Shown: piece by piece, positions 45,401-55,946 of the stretch | Numbering within the stretch: the stretch's first letter is position 1 | Layout: every line of letters begins with the position of its first letter | Assembly (NCBI GenBank): GCA_947683425.1 | Contig: CANTUQ010000081.1 | Location: 8,614,501-8,678,500 of the forward strand | Direction: 5' to 3' | Source: Excoecaria cochinchinensis | Taxonomy: Eukaryota; Streptophyta; Magnoliopsida; Malpighiales; Euphorbiaceae | Length of the DNA: 64,000 nucleotides | The notes under the pieces: generated by a model | Seen by the model: only the letters and a program-made list of their open reading frames with translations | Told to the model about the DNA's origin: nothing | The model's database searches: none | Position numbers and translations under genes: made by a program

Positions 45401-46434
45401 GCCCATATGAACGGGCTGACATTGGCCAAGAAGATTATGAGGCAAGACTTCTATTGGCTTATGATAGATAACGATTGCTCAAAATATGTTAAGCAGTGCC
45501 AGCTATGCCAGCAGTACGCAGATTTAAGGCACTTGCTAGTGTCAGAGCTACATAGCCTAACATCACCTTGGCCATTCGCTGCTTGGGGAATAGACATTAT
45601 TGGAGAGATCCGCCCTACGGCATCCAACGGGCACAGATACATAACAGTCGCATTCGACTATTTTACAAAATGGGTAGAGGCGGAGTCCTTTAAGAAGATC
45701 GACGCAAGAGACATGGCCAGGTTCATTGAAAGAAAGCTGATCTGTAGATATGGCCTCCCACATCACATAGTGTCTGATAATGGGGTGCACTTCATGGGGA
45801 AAACCAGGAAGCTTCTTAAGAAGTATGAAATCGAGCACCATAAATCCTCCCCCTATCGACCGCAAGCTAACGGGGCAGTAGAGGCTGCCAATAAGAATGT
45901 GAAGAAGATCCTAGCCAAGATGGTCCAAACCTACAAAGACTGGGCAGAGAAGCTCCCCTTTGCACTATGAGGTTACAGAATGACGGTGAGGACATCTGCA
46001 GGTGCTACACCGTATTCTCTAGTTTATGGGACAGAGGCAGTGCTACCAGTCGAGGTAGAGCTCAAATCGCTGAGAGTAGTCATGGAAGCGCAGATTTCGG
46101 AGGTCGAATGGGCACAACAGAGGTTACAACATTTGAACTTATCGGATGAGAGTAGGCTGAAAGCTTACTATCATAATCAGATCTATCAGAAGAGGCTGGC
46201 CAGATCATTTCGAAAAAAGGTGAAAAAGCATCCGCTGAAGGAGGGGGATTTGGTGTTCAAACAGATGAGGCCAGGTGTATCGGATATCAGGGGAAAATTT
46301 AGACCAACCTGGGAAGGGCCGTTTATCCTCAAGAAGCTGTTGTCCAAAGGAGCCGCAATCTTATCGGATAACAATGGTAATGAATTCAAGGATTCGATCA
46401 ATGTCGACAGACTCAAAAGGTTCCATGGCTAAAG
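42491..46434 (+). pseudogene. B2 pol: G-patch, RT, two RNases H, integrase
   Basis: One reading frame from 42491 to the TAA at 46432-46434, broken only by stops at 43298-43300, 43691-43693, 44879-44881 and 45968-45970. Order: G-patch (FLPGAGLGKNSQGM, then RRGLGYTG), acidic linker, RT (KVRVCVDYRDLNKACPKDDFPLP; MPFGLKNAGATYQ), first RNase H region, an archaeal-type second RNase H (LHFDGAVNSKGAGVG; TNNEAEYEA; VFGDSSLVVNQI), and integrase (CQLCQQ; WGIDIIG; VSDNGVHF; NGAVEAANK). The RT box is YVDNMM: the second catalytic Asp is Asn (43841-43843), so RT should be inactive even apart from the stops. The protease upstream of the G-patch is absent. Confidence 0.93.
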
Positions 46435-46816
46435 ACCAAAATCAAAAGAAGAGAATAAAAGCCCCGAGGGTCGAAAACCGAAAAAAGGCGGCCTTGCTAA
46501 AATTGGGCGCCTCGTCAGCGTGAAAACCGAAAAAAGGCATGCTGGGCAAAAATTAGAGGCTTGAGAGAAAATATCCAATCATGAAAACCCGAGAGGGCTG
46601 ATTGGAGACAGGAGTTTGATGCTGTCAAAATTCGGTTCCATGTATGAATGTAATCTTGCATAATTGAATCGGTACCAAAATGATCAGGTATTTTGAAATC
46701 ATACTGAAATGTACACAATTTTGTGAAATTAAATAAGATTTGATTTATTCTTTTACATTATTGTCCAATTCTGCTTTAAAAAGAGACATACTGCTCAAAA
46801 TGCATGCAAAGCTAAA
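46435..46816 (+). other. B2 post-pol spacer with CCGAAAAAAGGC repeats
   Basis: Purine-rich DNA with two copies of GAAAACCGAAAAAAGGC near 46473-46540, then about 280 bp AT-rich DNA. It is homologous, in inverse, to 11070-11490 of B1. It separates the convergent 3' ends of pol and the antisense gene. Confidence 0.7.
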
Positions 46817-48143
46817 CTATGCCCTACTACTACCCTCGCTAGCCAAGTGCCACAGTCGCCGTGTTCGGTTATCAAACGTCGGGTTAAGTATCCATCCCTT
46901 GTACGCACTGGTAGAAATAGCCGAATGGTTCCCGAATGAAGGAATGATAGTCTTCAATGGGAGTTGGCTCCAGAGCTCATGATAGCAGGAGGAAAAAGCC
47001 GCAGAAAGGACTCCACCTCGAAAGGATAAAGGGAGTCTCACCACATCCTGAGTCACTCCAAGTTAACGGGAGCAACGGGCCGTAATGTAGAAAGTTGCCA
47101 CGTGAAAGACCCATCAATAACTGCACTGGACAAGGGAAGCCAAGCGTGCGTAAAGCTAATATCCTCATCTGATATCTCACTGAATCTGGTAATGCCCTCA
47201 TTAGGGGTACCAGGTAAGTACAGACGCCGGCGAGGAAGAAAACACTTCGCAGAGTACTGATTAATGACTCTAGGAGGTGGCTCTGACAAAAGCTTCAATT
47301 TCTCCTGCAACCAAATCTGAAAGAGGAAACAAAGAAAAAAATAAAAGCCAAAGAGAATAGAATAAAAGGCAAAGAAAAGCCGCTGGAGTAAGTTGGATTT
47401 ACTTCAGGCAAAAATTAGGCATAGGGTTGTGTGAAAATCCGAAAGGACGCACTTCCCGCTAAGAAAAACTAGTGTGAAAATCCACAAGGGACGCACTACA
47501 TTTTAAAATAATGACGTACCTGAAGTAATAAGGGGCTACCAGAGAATGAAGTGGTAGTCCCGGCACGAACAGAGTCCAAACCCAAGATAGTCTCAGCCAG
47601 AATGAGAGGGAAAGGGGTCAGCCTGCGGTGAAAGTCGTCCAGAATTCCAAACAAACGGGGGTCTCCGAGCAGTTCCTCTGAGGTCATGACTAGATACTTC
47701 ATCAGGCAGAAAACGAAGAGGACACTTACGCTGTACGAGGGAATGTTGGAGAATTCATCCATTGCTTCAATCAGAGGTTCCAAAGCAAATACTGGGCCCT
47801 GAGGAACTAGACGAGCAGCATCAGAAGGAGCTATACTTAAGGACAGAGCAATATCCCAGATCTGGATCAAACCACAGCTAGGTACGTAGGGCAAAGCACC
47901 AGGACGATACCAACTCCCGACGATAGCAGCAAGTTCTTCAGGCAAGGGGCATATTTCCTAATAGGTGAACCTGAAAACATGAAAACGAGGATCCCAGAAG
48001 TGGGTCGCAGCCAAAAGAAGGTTGTAGTCTATCTTGACTCTTCGTAAAAACCTCAGTCCAGAAAGGGGGGCAAGAGTGCTGTGTTCCCAAATTTGAGCAT
48101 CGTCTAAGATACGGTACATTTTGGGAAGAAAAGGAGAATTCAT
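46817..48143 (-). pseudogene. B2 antisense accessory gene, plant mobile domain/DUF7745-like
   Basis: Transcribed opposite to pol. Exon 1 is 48143-47520 (ATG 48143, MNSPFLPKMYRILDDAQIW...), with LLLAATHFWDPRFHVFRFTY, then a TAG at 47958-47960, then CPLPEELAAIVGSWY and a leucine-rich helical region. Exon 2 starts at 47316 (IWLQEKLKLLSEPPP). A deletion near 47095 shifts the frame before PLSFRGGVLSAAF and ELWSQLPLK. The FWDP/CPLPEE pattern suggests the plant mobile domain superfamily. Antisense extra ORFs between pol and the 3' LTR are known in Tat-lineage elements; their function is unknown. Both copies here are pseudogenes. Confidence 0.75.
47317..47519 (-). other. Predicted intron in the B2 antisense accessory gene
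   Basis: Minus-strand donor CAG|GTACGT (47520/47519) and acceptor CTCTTTCAG|A (47317/47316), 203 bp, phase 0. It is at the same position as in B1 (10413-10567). It contains TCCGAAAAGGACGCAC-type direct repeats (TTTTCACAC twice). Confidence 0.8.
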
Positions 48144-48466
48144 GGCTCAACAGCTAAAGTCACAGTTGCTAAGGGGAATAAAGGGAAAAAACTAGAGAAA
48201 AGAGCCTATTATGAAGCTAAAATAAGGAAGAGGCACGAAATCCAAGAAAAAGGCTGGGTTTTATAGATTTGGCTTAAAGACGGCTAACCCGTCCCTATAA
48301 TCAGACGGTGAACCCGTCTGTACTTGTCCACCTGGCAGGTTTTGCATCGTGCATATCACGCGCATTAATTAGGTAATTAATGAGGGTTAAAAGCGGAATC
48401 TGGGTAGATAGACGGAATGCCCATCGGTCGCTATATGAACGAAAAGCCCGTCGGTACTTAAATTCT
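48144..48466. promoter_or_regulatory. B2 divergent promoter region
   Basis: This lies between the antisense ATG (48143) and the sense TATA box. A minus-strand TATA-like CTATAAAAC is at about 48258-48267, roughly 120 bp upstream of the antisense ATG. Inverted repeats include GACGG/CCGTC (48279-48283 and 48289-48293) and CAGACGG/CCGTCTG (48302-48308 and 48314-48320). Sites of the same class occur in the LTR. Confidence 0.7.
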
Positions 48467-48491
48467 ATATAAAGATGCGAGTACCGACGGG
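48447..48491 (+). promoter_or_regulatory. B2 sense promoter: TATA box in the loop of a 12-bp inverted repeat
   Basis: CCCGTCGGTACT (48447-48458) and AGTACCGACGGG (48480-48491) are perfect inverse complements. The 21-base loop contains TATATAAA (48466-48473). A start site would be expected near 48500. The B1 counterpart (9441-9482) keeps the arrangement with 9-bp arms. Confidence 0.8.
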
Positions 48492-48632
48492 GAGCCACTT
48501 TTCTTTTTCCTCCTTCTTCACACTGACGCCTTTTCTTTTACTTCTGCGGTTTTCTCTTGTTTTTGTCTTCTCAGTTACACTTTTTCACACCAGTTTTCAG
48601 TTTTTACTTCTTCATTGAGTCTCGGCTTCCAG

Positions 48633-49199
48633 GTTAGTAAAATCCTCCCATTTTTTTTATTATTCATTTGTTTATTTTATTATGAGCAAAGTGATTTTTT
48701 TTCTTTTATTTATTCATTTGTTTATTTTATTATGAGCAAGGTGATTTTTTTCTTTTTTTTTCTTTTTTAATTAAGGTAACTAGTGGCCTTGTTAGTTAAT
48801 GATGGTTGACATTGTTCATGAATTAATATGTAGAGTGAATAGGATGTAGTTTCTTGTAGTGGACATAAAATGCATGAATGTATGCTGTTTTGAGAACAAT
48901 TAATGTTAGATGAATAAATATGGCCTTAGGAATTCATATGCATTGAAGCCAGAAACTTAAGAATTAGAAAGCAAATGTGAATATCTTGCAGTGTTGCTTG
49001 GGGCCTGAGGCCTGTTCCCTTTTATTTCCTTTTTATTATGCAGGAGGTTAGGCACATCCTTGTCGGGGTGCTGCCCAAACTATTTAAATATTTTTGGTTT
49101 AGGCATATCCAGTCAGAATGCCGCCTAAATTTTTATCATTGCCTAAATAAGGTCCATTTATGTCTACGATGTCAAGCTAACTGTTTACCTTATTTGCAG
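48633..49199 (+). other. Predicted 5' UTR intron of the B2 sense accessory gene
   Basis: Donor TTCCAG|GTTAGT at 48633 and acceptor TTATTTGCAG|G ending at 49199, two bases before the ATG at 49201. It contains a direct duplication of about 60 bp near 48650-48745 (TTCATTTGTTTATTTTATTATGAGCAA, read in two copies) and GGCACATCC.GTCGGGGTGCTGCCC-type repeats at 49045-49140. Confidence 0.72.
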
Positions 49200-49200
49200 G

Positions 49201-51261
49201 ATGCCACCGCGACGATATGCTCCGCATGATCAGCCCGAGCCTCAGGCCCCAGCTTAGATGAATGCCGAGGCCAAACAGAGATATGAAGCGCTGGCTCAGG
49301 TACAGTTTCGAGCTAGCCGCTTCATTTCTCGACCATTCCTTGAGGCTCTGGAGATAGCAGATGAGGTTGACATTCTGATAGCAGGCGCGGGATGGACGGA
49401 GTTTTTGACGCCTGCCTTCCAGACTCACCCGGAGATAGTACGACAGTTTCTTGCCACATTATAGTATGGGGGATATCAGAGATCTGACATGGAGGAGGGT
49501 GTCGTACAGTTTTGGATCGAGGGCCATCACTATAGCATTACTCGTCAGCGGTTTACAGAGGCTATGGGGCTTTCGTTTGGGCAGGAGGTCATAACGCCCC
49601 AGAGATCAGTTAGACGCCAGCATTGGGCGGTTATTGCCCTGCTGGGAGTGCCGTATGATCATGATACGGCGAAGATCACAATACTTTCATCACAGGCCCT
49701 GCGATATGTTCACCGAGTTTTATCCAGCTCATATTTAGGACGAGCTGGTAACCCAGGATCTCTCAATGCCGCAGAGATTTGGAGTTTGTGGGCCATGGTG
49801 GCAGGCCAGAGACTTAACATTGGCCATGAGATATTGGTCAACCTAGTGAGGGTATCTAGGGGGACAGCCCCTGTAGTGTATGTTGGGGGGGTTATTACCA
49901 GATTGCTTCTGGGTTTGGAAGTTCATCAAGACATCCTGGGGCGTGCTTTGGATGAGAGCATTTACGTGGATGCTCCGGCAGCTATCACCATGGCTATGAT
50001 AGTATCGATACCGGGCCAGCCGGAGGCATACAGGCTTCGTACTGTGCATGAGACTAGACGCGCATTCAGCTTGCCCTCGCTAGAGCTACTACAGGAGCAG
50101 CCTCAGATGGAGCAGCAGCCTCCTGAGCCCCAGCAACACCAGGAGGACCAGCCTCTCGAGCCTCAGCAGCATCAAGAGGACCAGCTTCCTCGACATTTAG
50201 AGCACCAGGAGGGTCAGCCTTCGCAGCCACAGCACGAGGAGGAGCATCCTTCTACACCTTCCTACATGGGGATGGAGTTTACCCTTGATGAGATATTTGT
50301 TACCCCCCCAGTGCAGAGAGTACAGAGTCCTACTCCACCTCCACCATCGAGAGTACATCGGACAGTTCCCCGGGCTCAGGAGAGGTTTAGTCCATATGCT
50401 AGAGTAGGGGATCCAGGGGCATCTACTTCTATAGCTCCACCACCAGTGCCGGCACCAGAGTCAGGTCCCCCTCCGTCCTCATCATCAGGTTTCCCAGCGC
50501 AGCCAGATTTTGCTGTACTATTGTCTTCTATGTTCACATCCTTTGAGCACAGGCAGGAGGAGAGAAATAGGGCCCTTCTTGGCCACCTCGGGGAGCGGGA
50601 TAGAGTCATATTAGAGCAGCTGGATCAGCAGCAGAGTATTATTCAGAAGCAGGGGAGGCTTATTGACTTTTTGAGGCATGAGCAGGAGAGGTTCGTGGCC
50701 TAGCTGAGGCAGGAGATGAGGACCTCCCAGGATGGGGTAGCCCAGAGGATGGATGCATCCTTACAGATGGTGGATGAGTAGGTGGAGGCTCTCAGATTCA
50801 AGATTCAGGTTCTGGAGGGTGCCATACCTCTCGTTGCCCAGTCCCTTTGGGAGTTTAGAGAGCGTACTGAGGATAGGCTGAAGAGTATGGGGACTGCCTC
50901 CACAAATCAGACCCTCCGTCTGGGCGACGCTTTCAGAGAATTAGGGGGAGTTATCACTGATACGCTGCAGTTCATGACGGTCTATGCACAGCCTTTCCTA
51001 TATGGGTTTGCTCAGGTCCAGTTCCAGCAGCAGGTCCCAGCGAGAGCGCAACCATTATCCGTACCAGTGGCGGTACCTCCTAGATACCAGCGACAGGCCA
51101 GAGCTTCAGCTACACAGCGGGCCGGACCACCAGCCCCTCCCAATCAGCCATCTGCTCCAAATGCGGGACCCTCTGCCTCTTCGTCTCGGTCTCAGACAGT
51201 CCATATGTCAGATGATGATGATGATCCGGAGGAGGAACTTTCAGACTATCCACCCCTATAG
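49201..51261 (+). pseudogene. B2 sense accessory gene (pseudogene)
   Basis: 687 codons in one frame from ATG 49201 (MPPRRYAPHDQPEPQ) with stops at 49255-49257, 49462-49464, 50701-50703 and 50779-50781. Residues about 20-290 form a globular domain conserved with B1 (FISRPFLEALEIADEVD, QFWIEGHHYSITRQRF, LGRAGNPGSLNAAEIWSLWAM). Residues 290-350 are P/Q/E-rich repeats (EPQQHQEDQP). Next is a proline-rich linker, a coiled coil at about 440-560 (SMFTSFEHRQEERNRALLGHL), and an acidic, serine-rich tail (SDDDDDPEEELSDYPPL). No catalytic motif is visible. Charge and coiled coil suggest a structural or chromatin-binding protein; that is inference. Confidence 0.78.
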
Positions 51262-51767
51262 CCCTTCAGGGAGTCATGATATTATTTTTGTATTTTGTAT
51301 TATCATGTTTACATTACATTGTACAAAATTTAAACGTTTAGTGGAAAAACATTTATGGCTAGCCCGTTAAATTTGCATGTTATTTCTTCGTGACTTAACT
51401 CTTTTGAGAAAAGAAAAGAAGAAGAAAAAGGGATAATTAATCATGTGATAAAAAAAAATGTTCACCAATCTACAGTCAAATTAATTGGCGCGAGAATTAA
51501 TGAGAATCTCTTGTAATACAGGAACGTGGTTTTACACCAATTCAAAATTGACCAACAGTCAAAGGAAGAATAAACAGATCAAACATCATGTCCTTCGAGA
51601 TTACATGAAATCAAAAGATCAGAATTGTACTTTGGGGGCATGATGAAGCCGCCAAATCGAAACACCTAGTTCAGAAGAACACCCCACTCAGAAGAGTAGT
51701 CTAGAATGACACTCAACCAAGAAGAAGAACAGTCCAGAAGGACGCCCGTGTTAGAAGAGCCAATTTC
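51262..51767 (+). other. B2 3' UTR upstream of the tandem array
   Basis: Noncoding DNA after the sense gene stop. It includes short degenerate AGAAGAGTCCAGAAGGAC-like units (51660-51760) that look like diverged ancestors of the 52-bp array. No ORF. Confidence 0.6.
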
Positions 51768-52100
51768 GCACTTTGTAAAATCTAGAGAAGACTCGGTGCA
51801 GCTCAGGAGAGCAATGATCGCACTTTGTAAAGTCTAGAGAAGACTCGATGCAGCTCAGGAGAGCAATGATCGCACTTTGTAAAGTCTAGAGAAGACTCGA
51901 GGTAGCTCAGGAGAGCAATGATAGCACTTTATAAAGTCCGGAGAAGACTCGGTGCAGCTCAGGAGAGCAATGATCGCATTTTGTAAAGTTTGGAGAAGAC
52001 TCGGTGCAGCTCAGGAGAGCAATGGTCGCACTTGGTAAAGTCTGGAGTAGACTCGGTGCAGCTCAGGAGGGCAACCCTCGCATTTTGTAAGTCCAAAACT
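51768..52100 (+). repeat. B2 3' UTR tandem repeat, 52 bp x about 6.5
   Basis: The marker GCACTTTGTAAAGTC or variants starts at 51768, 51820, 51872, 51924, 51976, 52028 and 52080, exactly 52 bp apart. The unit contains AGAGAAGACTCGGTGCAGCTCAGGA-like sequence (interrupted here). It is unrelated in length and sequence to the 261 bp array of B1. Confidence 0.93.
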
Positions 52101-52215
52101 GACTCGACGCATCGCCACTTCCTCGACGAAAAGGTAAGGACTGCCTCAGGTATGCGTCTCTTTCCTTTCTTCTCTATATTTTGGCTCATCTAGGCACTAG
52201 TACGCTAGTTTCCCC

Positions 52216-52230
52216 AAAATTGGGGGCAAC
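52216..52230 (+). other. B2 polypurine tract
   Basis: AAAATTGGGGGCAAC immediately before the 3' LTR TGTAGACACC at 52231. Confidence 0.88.
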
Positions 52231-52523
52231 TGTAGACACCGGGTCTTGAGGCAGTCCAGGTCAGAGTTACCCGATGAAGAGATCAACGTCGGTTTTCGGA
52301 TAAATGGGTGAAATTTGGAGGTTTTCGTCTTTCATGTTTCGCGAGGATTAAAATCTTTTTCTATAGTATAGAGCTTTGAAAGAGTTTGATAAATTTTGGT
52401 TGGAAGGGGGAGTTTTGCTTCACAGACGGGATGCTCGTCTGTGTACGGGCCCCCGTCCCTACTTGGGATAATCCCCGTTTCTAGGCGTAGAGGGGACGGA
52501 CACGTGGCGGTATAGGGATGCCC
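52231..52523 (+). mobile_element. B2 3' LTR, first 293 bp
   Basis: Matches 41106-41398 of the 5' LTR. Truncated at 52523, where the minus-oriented LTR of B3 begins (TGTGACGCG). The missing remainder is not found beyond B3 at 63591. Confidence 0.9.
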
Positions 52524-54332
52524 TGTGACGCGCGTCGGATCCCCGCGGCCACCCGTGGGACCGCCCGCTTGAGGGCGATCGGGGCATTTGTGGGTCCGTT
52601 GACAGCTTGCAATAAATCGCAAGTGCGTCTATGTTGGGCAACAAGGAGGTTTCATGGAGTCGCCACCTAATAGAACATTGGGAAAGTTTCTCTCGCCTCA
52701 GAGAGCCTAAGACTGCGCTTAATATCCATTTTGGGCCCACCAGAGGGGTCTTGGAGGGTTAACCTCTCGCCCTAGGGAGCCTAGGATTAAAGCCAAAGCC
52801 TTGTGACACAAGAGGTGTCTTGGAGGGTAAACCTCTCACCTCTTCGATACATACATGAATCGGGGCATTGCTTATTTTGAGGATTTTGGTCCTTGCATGC
52901 ATCATTATTAAAATTGGGTGTTTTTATTGTGAGGATTTTTATTGGATAAAATAGGACATTGGGTCCTTAAGTTTATAAAAACCTCATTTTATTGAATATA
53001 AAACATTGATCAATTTTTATACTTAATGAGATACAAAAAGGGTATATTCATGTGCATAAAATAATTAATGAATAAATGAATAAAGGAAATAACCAAGAAA
53101 GTTAGAAAACTAAACCGGACGAAATCCCCCTAGTGTGGTAGATAGTCCCTCGAGCTCAGGATAATCCAAGGAAATCAGTATGTGCTCACAGAAAGTTAAA
53201 AGATGTCAATATATATAAAAACTCAACATAAATAGAGGCAAAAATCTTAAAAGGAATAGAAAAAGATTTGAAAACGTGGAGACAGGACCCAGCGACGGCC
53301 TCTGTTGGGTGACCGACGGGCGTCAGTCAAAATGACCGATATGTCCGTCTCTCACTCAAGAGAGAGGGCGTCTATGAGTGGGGTCACCGACGGGCGTCGG
53401 TAAAGGAAGATGACCCATCGGTCACCACTGTCTCCGAAAATAAACAGTGAAAAACTCTCTTTTGGAGCAAAAACGGGTTTTTATCACAAAATGAGATGAA
53501 AAGAGTCAAAATAGAGGAAGATAATAGCAAAAAGTTGAAAGAACAACAAAATGAGGAGCAAAGATGAAATGATATGGAGAATGAGTCCGAAATATTTACC
53601 CTCAGATAATTCTTTAATGATATTCTTGATGTTAATTAGAGCCCCGTGCGTTCCACGAGAAGCAAAGTGAAGGACCGAAAAAAGGAAAATGGATTATTTC
53701 CTCCTTAATCCCTCAAAAGATTGACTTTGGAATCAAAATTTAAAGAAAACTAATTAGTTTTAGTTCCTTTTTAATGATTTGATCCTCTAATTAAAAGAAA
53801 TTCTTTGATGAATGTGTTTGCTGGAAGAGAGAGAAAATATGCTTAAATTTTGGCAGAGTTTCCCCTCTTGAAAATTTTTGGAACCCTTTTTAAGAGAAAA
53901 TCCAAAGCTTTTATAAGCCAGGAACGACCGACGGGCATCGGTGTGTGGAGACGGGCGTCGGAAGAATCCTTCTGACACAAGGATTCATCCGACGGCCCTG
54001 CCATTTCCAGCGACGGGCGTCGAAAAGGTTGTGTGCTCCGGGAAATCAGGCGGCATGCCCGAAAGAGGCGGTGCATTCCGACGGGCGTCAGAAAATACCA
54101 CAGGCCATCTGTGACCCTAAGCGATGGGCTGGCCGTCTGTGAAAGAAAAAAAACCTTTTTGACTCGAAAATTCCCTGTTTTCTCCCCCTCTGCCTATGAA
54201 AGGTGAAAAGACTCATTTCTCGTGGAGTGTGGGACTAAAACCTCCAAATCCAAACCATTTATACAGGCTTGGATACTGATTTCATCATAGGGTAGTCTCT
54301 GATCCGGACCGCTCTGGGACACGGTGCTTACA
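52524..54332 (-). mobile_element. B3 3' LTR
   Basis: 1809 bp, TGTGACGCG...GGTGCTTACA on the plus strand. It contains many GACGGGCGTCGG palindromes (53288-53420 and 53925-54140), for example ACCGACGGGCGTCGGT at 53396-53411. It lacks about 220 bp present in the 5' LTR (after the AGGTGTCTTGGAGGGTA segment, 61870-62090). Confidence 0.9.
53288..54140. repeat. CGACGGGCGTCG palindrome clusters in B3 3' LTR
   Basis: Two clusters of CCGACGGGCGTCGG-like sites, roughly eight copies with variable flanks. Equivalent clusters lie in the 5' LTR (62540-62660 and 63170-63400), including CACAGACGG/CCGTCTGTG at 63378-63400. Confidence 0.8.
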
Positions 54333-54350
54333 ATTGCCCCCAGTTTTGGG
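54333..54350 (-). other. B3 polypurine tract
   Basis: Minus-strand CCCAAAACTGGGGGCAAT directly before the LTR. Confidence 0.85.
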
Positions 54351-54579
54351 GAAACTAGTGCACAAGTGCCTAGATAAGCCAAAACTCAGGGAAAGGACAG
54401 AAAGGAAGAAGGCATACCTGCGACGGTTCTTACCTTCCGTGCCTTTTGCCGGGTAGACCTCATCTCGATCTGTTCGGCGATGCGAAGATACCCCTATCGG
54501 TCTCGTCTCGACCTGTAGGTGTTGGTGAGACGTAGCATTCTCTAGCCACAATCCCGATGTGAAGAGCAGTGTTTTCTTT

Positions 54580-54850
54580 AACTGCAACTTCGATCCGAAG
54601 TTCCCTTGCTAACCCCCAACCGATCTGCAAGGTGCGTAGCACTCTCTGGCTGCCGCATGAACTGTGAGATGCAGCACTCTCTGGCTACAATATCGATTTG
54701 GTGAAGAGTGGTGTTTCTCTAACCACAGTTTCAATCTGAAGTTCCCTTGCTAACCCCCATCCGATCTGCAACGTGCGTAGCACTCTCTGGCTGCCGCGTG
54801 AACTGTGAGATGCAGCACTCTCTGGCTACAATCTGGATTTGGTGAAGAGT
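54580..54850 (-). repeat. B3 3' UTR tandem repeat, 141 bp x about 2
   Basis: TTCCCTTGCTAACCCCC starts at 54601 and 54742 (141 bp). The unit includes GCACTCTCTGGCTG and GAGATGCAGCACTCTCTGG subrepeats also seen in the B1 261 bp unit, so B1 and B3 arrays share ancestry while B2 differs. Confidence 0.85.
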
Positions 54851-55265
54851 AGAAGATCTCTCCAGGTCCCTCGTTCCAAAAAGATATGAATCTTAGGCGC
54901 CCTTGTTCGGACTTTTAATCGATGCCTGTGTTCGGATCGATGTTTCTCTGTACCTGTGTGATAAAAGGTTTTGTTAGTTCATGTTTGAGTTGTTATCTTT
55001 TAACCTGTTTATTAATGGCATGATTTTGCTCTGTCTGCTATGCCATGTTTCATTTATATTCTTTTTTTATTGAGTTGTTATTCATTATTTTTCACCATTT
55101 TTTGTTTTCCTTATTTTGGAATGTAAGTAAGTGTGAGAACATATATTCATAAATAACTGAATAAATGCATAAAGCTGAAAACAAAAGTTTTTCACTAGAA
55201 ATATCTATTTTCGTACAATGTATATACAAAGTGAAAATGTACAAAAATATGAAAATATGACTCCC
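54851..55265. other. B3 3' UTR, AT-rich
   Basis: Noncoding DNA between the tandem repeats and the sense accessory remnant. No feature recognised. Confidence 0.5.
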
Positions 55266-55480
55266 TGAACGTCAAAGGGGTGTGTAGTCAGAGGGCTCAT
55301 CGGGATCCTCATCATCTGATATGTGCACTGTCCCTGGCGGAGCTGGAGGCGGAGCTGGCTGTGCCGGAGGTGGAGGTTGAGCCGTGCAAGGTCTTGCTCC
55401 AGCATCGTGGGTCTGCTTGAATCAGATCTGAGCATAGCCATCCAAGAAAGGCTTGGTGCAAGTCCTCATGAACCCTAAGG
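55266..55480 (-). pseudogene. B3 remnant of the sense accessory gene (C-terminus)
   Basis: Minus-strand coding for the last about 70 residues: KPFLDGYAQI-type segment, a proline/alanine-rich stretch and the acidic tail HISDDEDPDEPSDYTPL, matching the ends of the B1 and B2 sense genes. It is joined to gag at about 55480 by a large deletion and is not in the gag frame. Confidence 0.8.
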
Positions 55481-55941
55481 TCTCCTCAAGTTCGAAAACT
55501 TCCTCTGGGTGGTTACCTCAGTAGCAGACACCTCACCTGTTCTTTTGGTGCTACTACTGGGACCCACTGGCCTACTGGTTCCTTGACTGGGGTTAGCCCT
55601 TTTGGTAAAATTATCATTGTTAGCTTTCCGAGCCAAGAACTCTCCCTCTGCTTCGATGGCTATATCCTTGAGAGACTCCCAATCCTTCAACCCCTTCATC
55701 TTCAACCCATCTTTCAAGTACGGGCTTGCGTTCTTGATAAATAAACGAATCTGGTCCTGGGTGTCTGGCTTTTTCCGCATCTCCATTACTCGGTTCCGCC
55801 ATCGGGTCAGATAATCATGGAAAGATTCCTCAGCCTTCTGCTGGAGCAGTTCAAGATCTTTTAGAGTTACCTCCATTCTGGTGTTGCAATCATACTGTCT
55901 CAAAAACTCCTCAGGGAGCAGATCCCAATCTTCTTTAGTGC

Positions 55942-55946
55942 GACGG
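55942..55946. repeat. Solo LTR target-site duplication, left copy
   Basis: GACGG, against GATGG at 59961-59965: one C/T difference, consistent with decay of an originally identical 5-bp duplication. Confidence 0.75.

Larger units (their letters stand above)
41106..52523 (+). mobile_element. B2: Tat/Ogre-type element lacking gag
   Basis: Order: 5' LTR (41106-42430), PBS, G-patch segment and pol (42491-46434), antisense accessory gene (48143-46817), divergent promoter, sense accessory gene (49201-51261), 52-bp tandem repeats, PPT, 3' LTR start (52231-52523, then cut by B3). gag and protease are deleted right after the PBS. Dual RNase H and the extra ORFs place it in the Tat lineage. Confidence 0.93.

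Noticed and set aside
41106..52523. B2 as an endogenous pararetrovirus or a virus with an envelope gene
   Set aside because: No movement protein, coat protein or signal/transmembrane segments were seen; LTRs, PBS, PPT and dual RNase H fit a Tat retrotransposon, and the extra ORFs lack envelope features.
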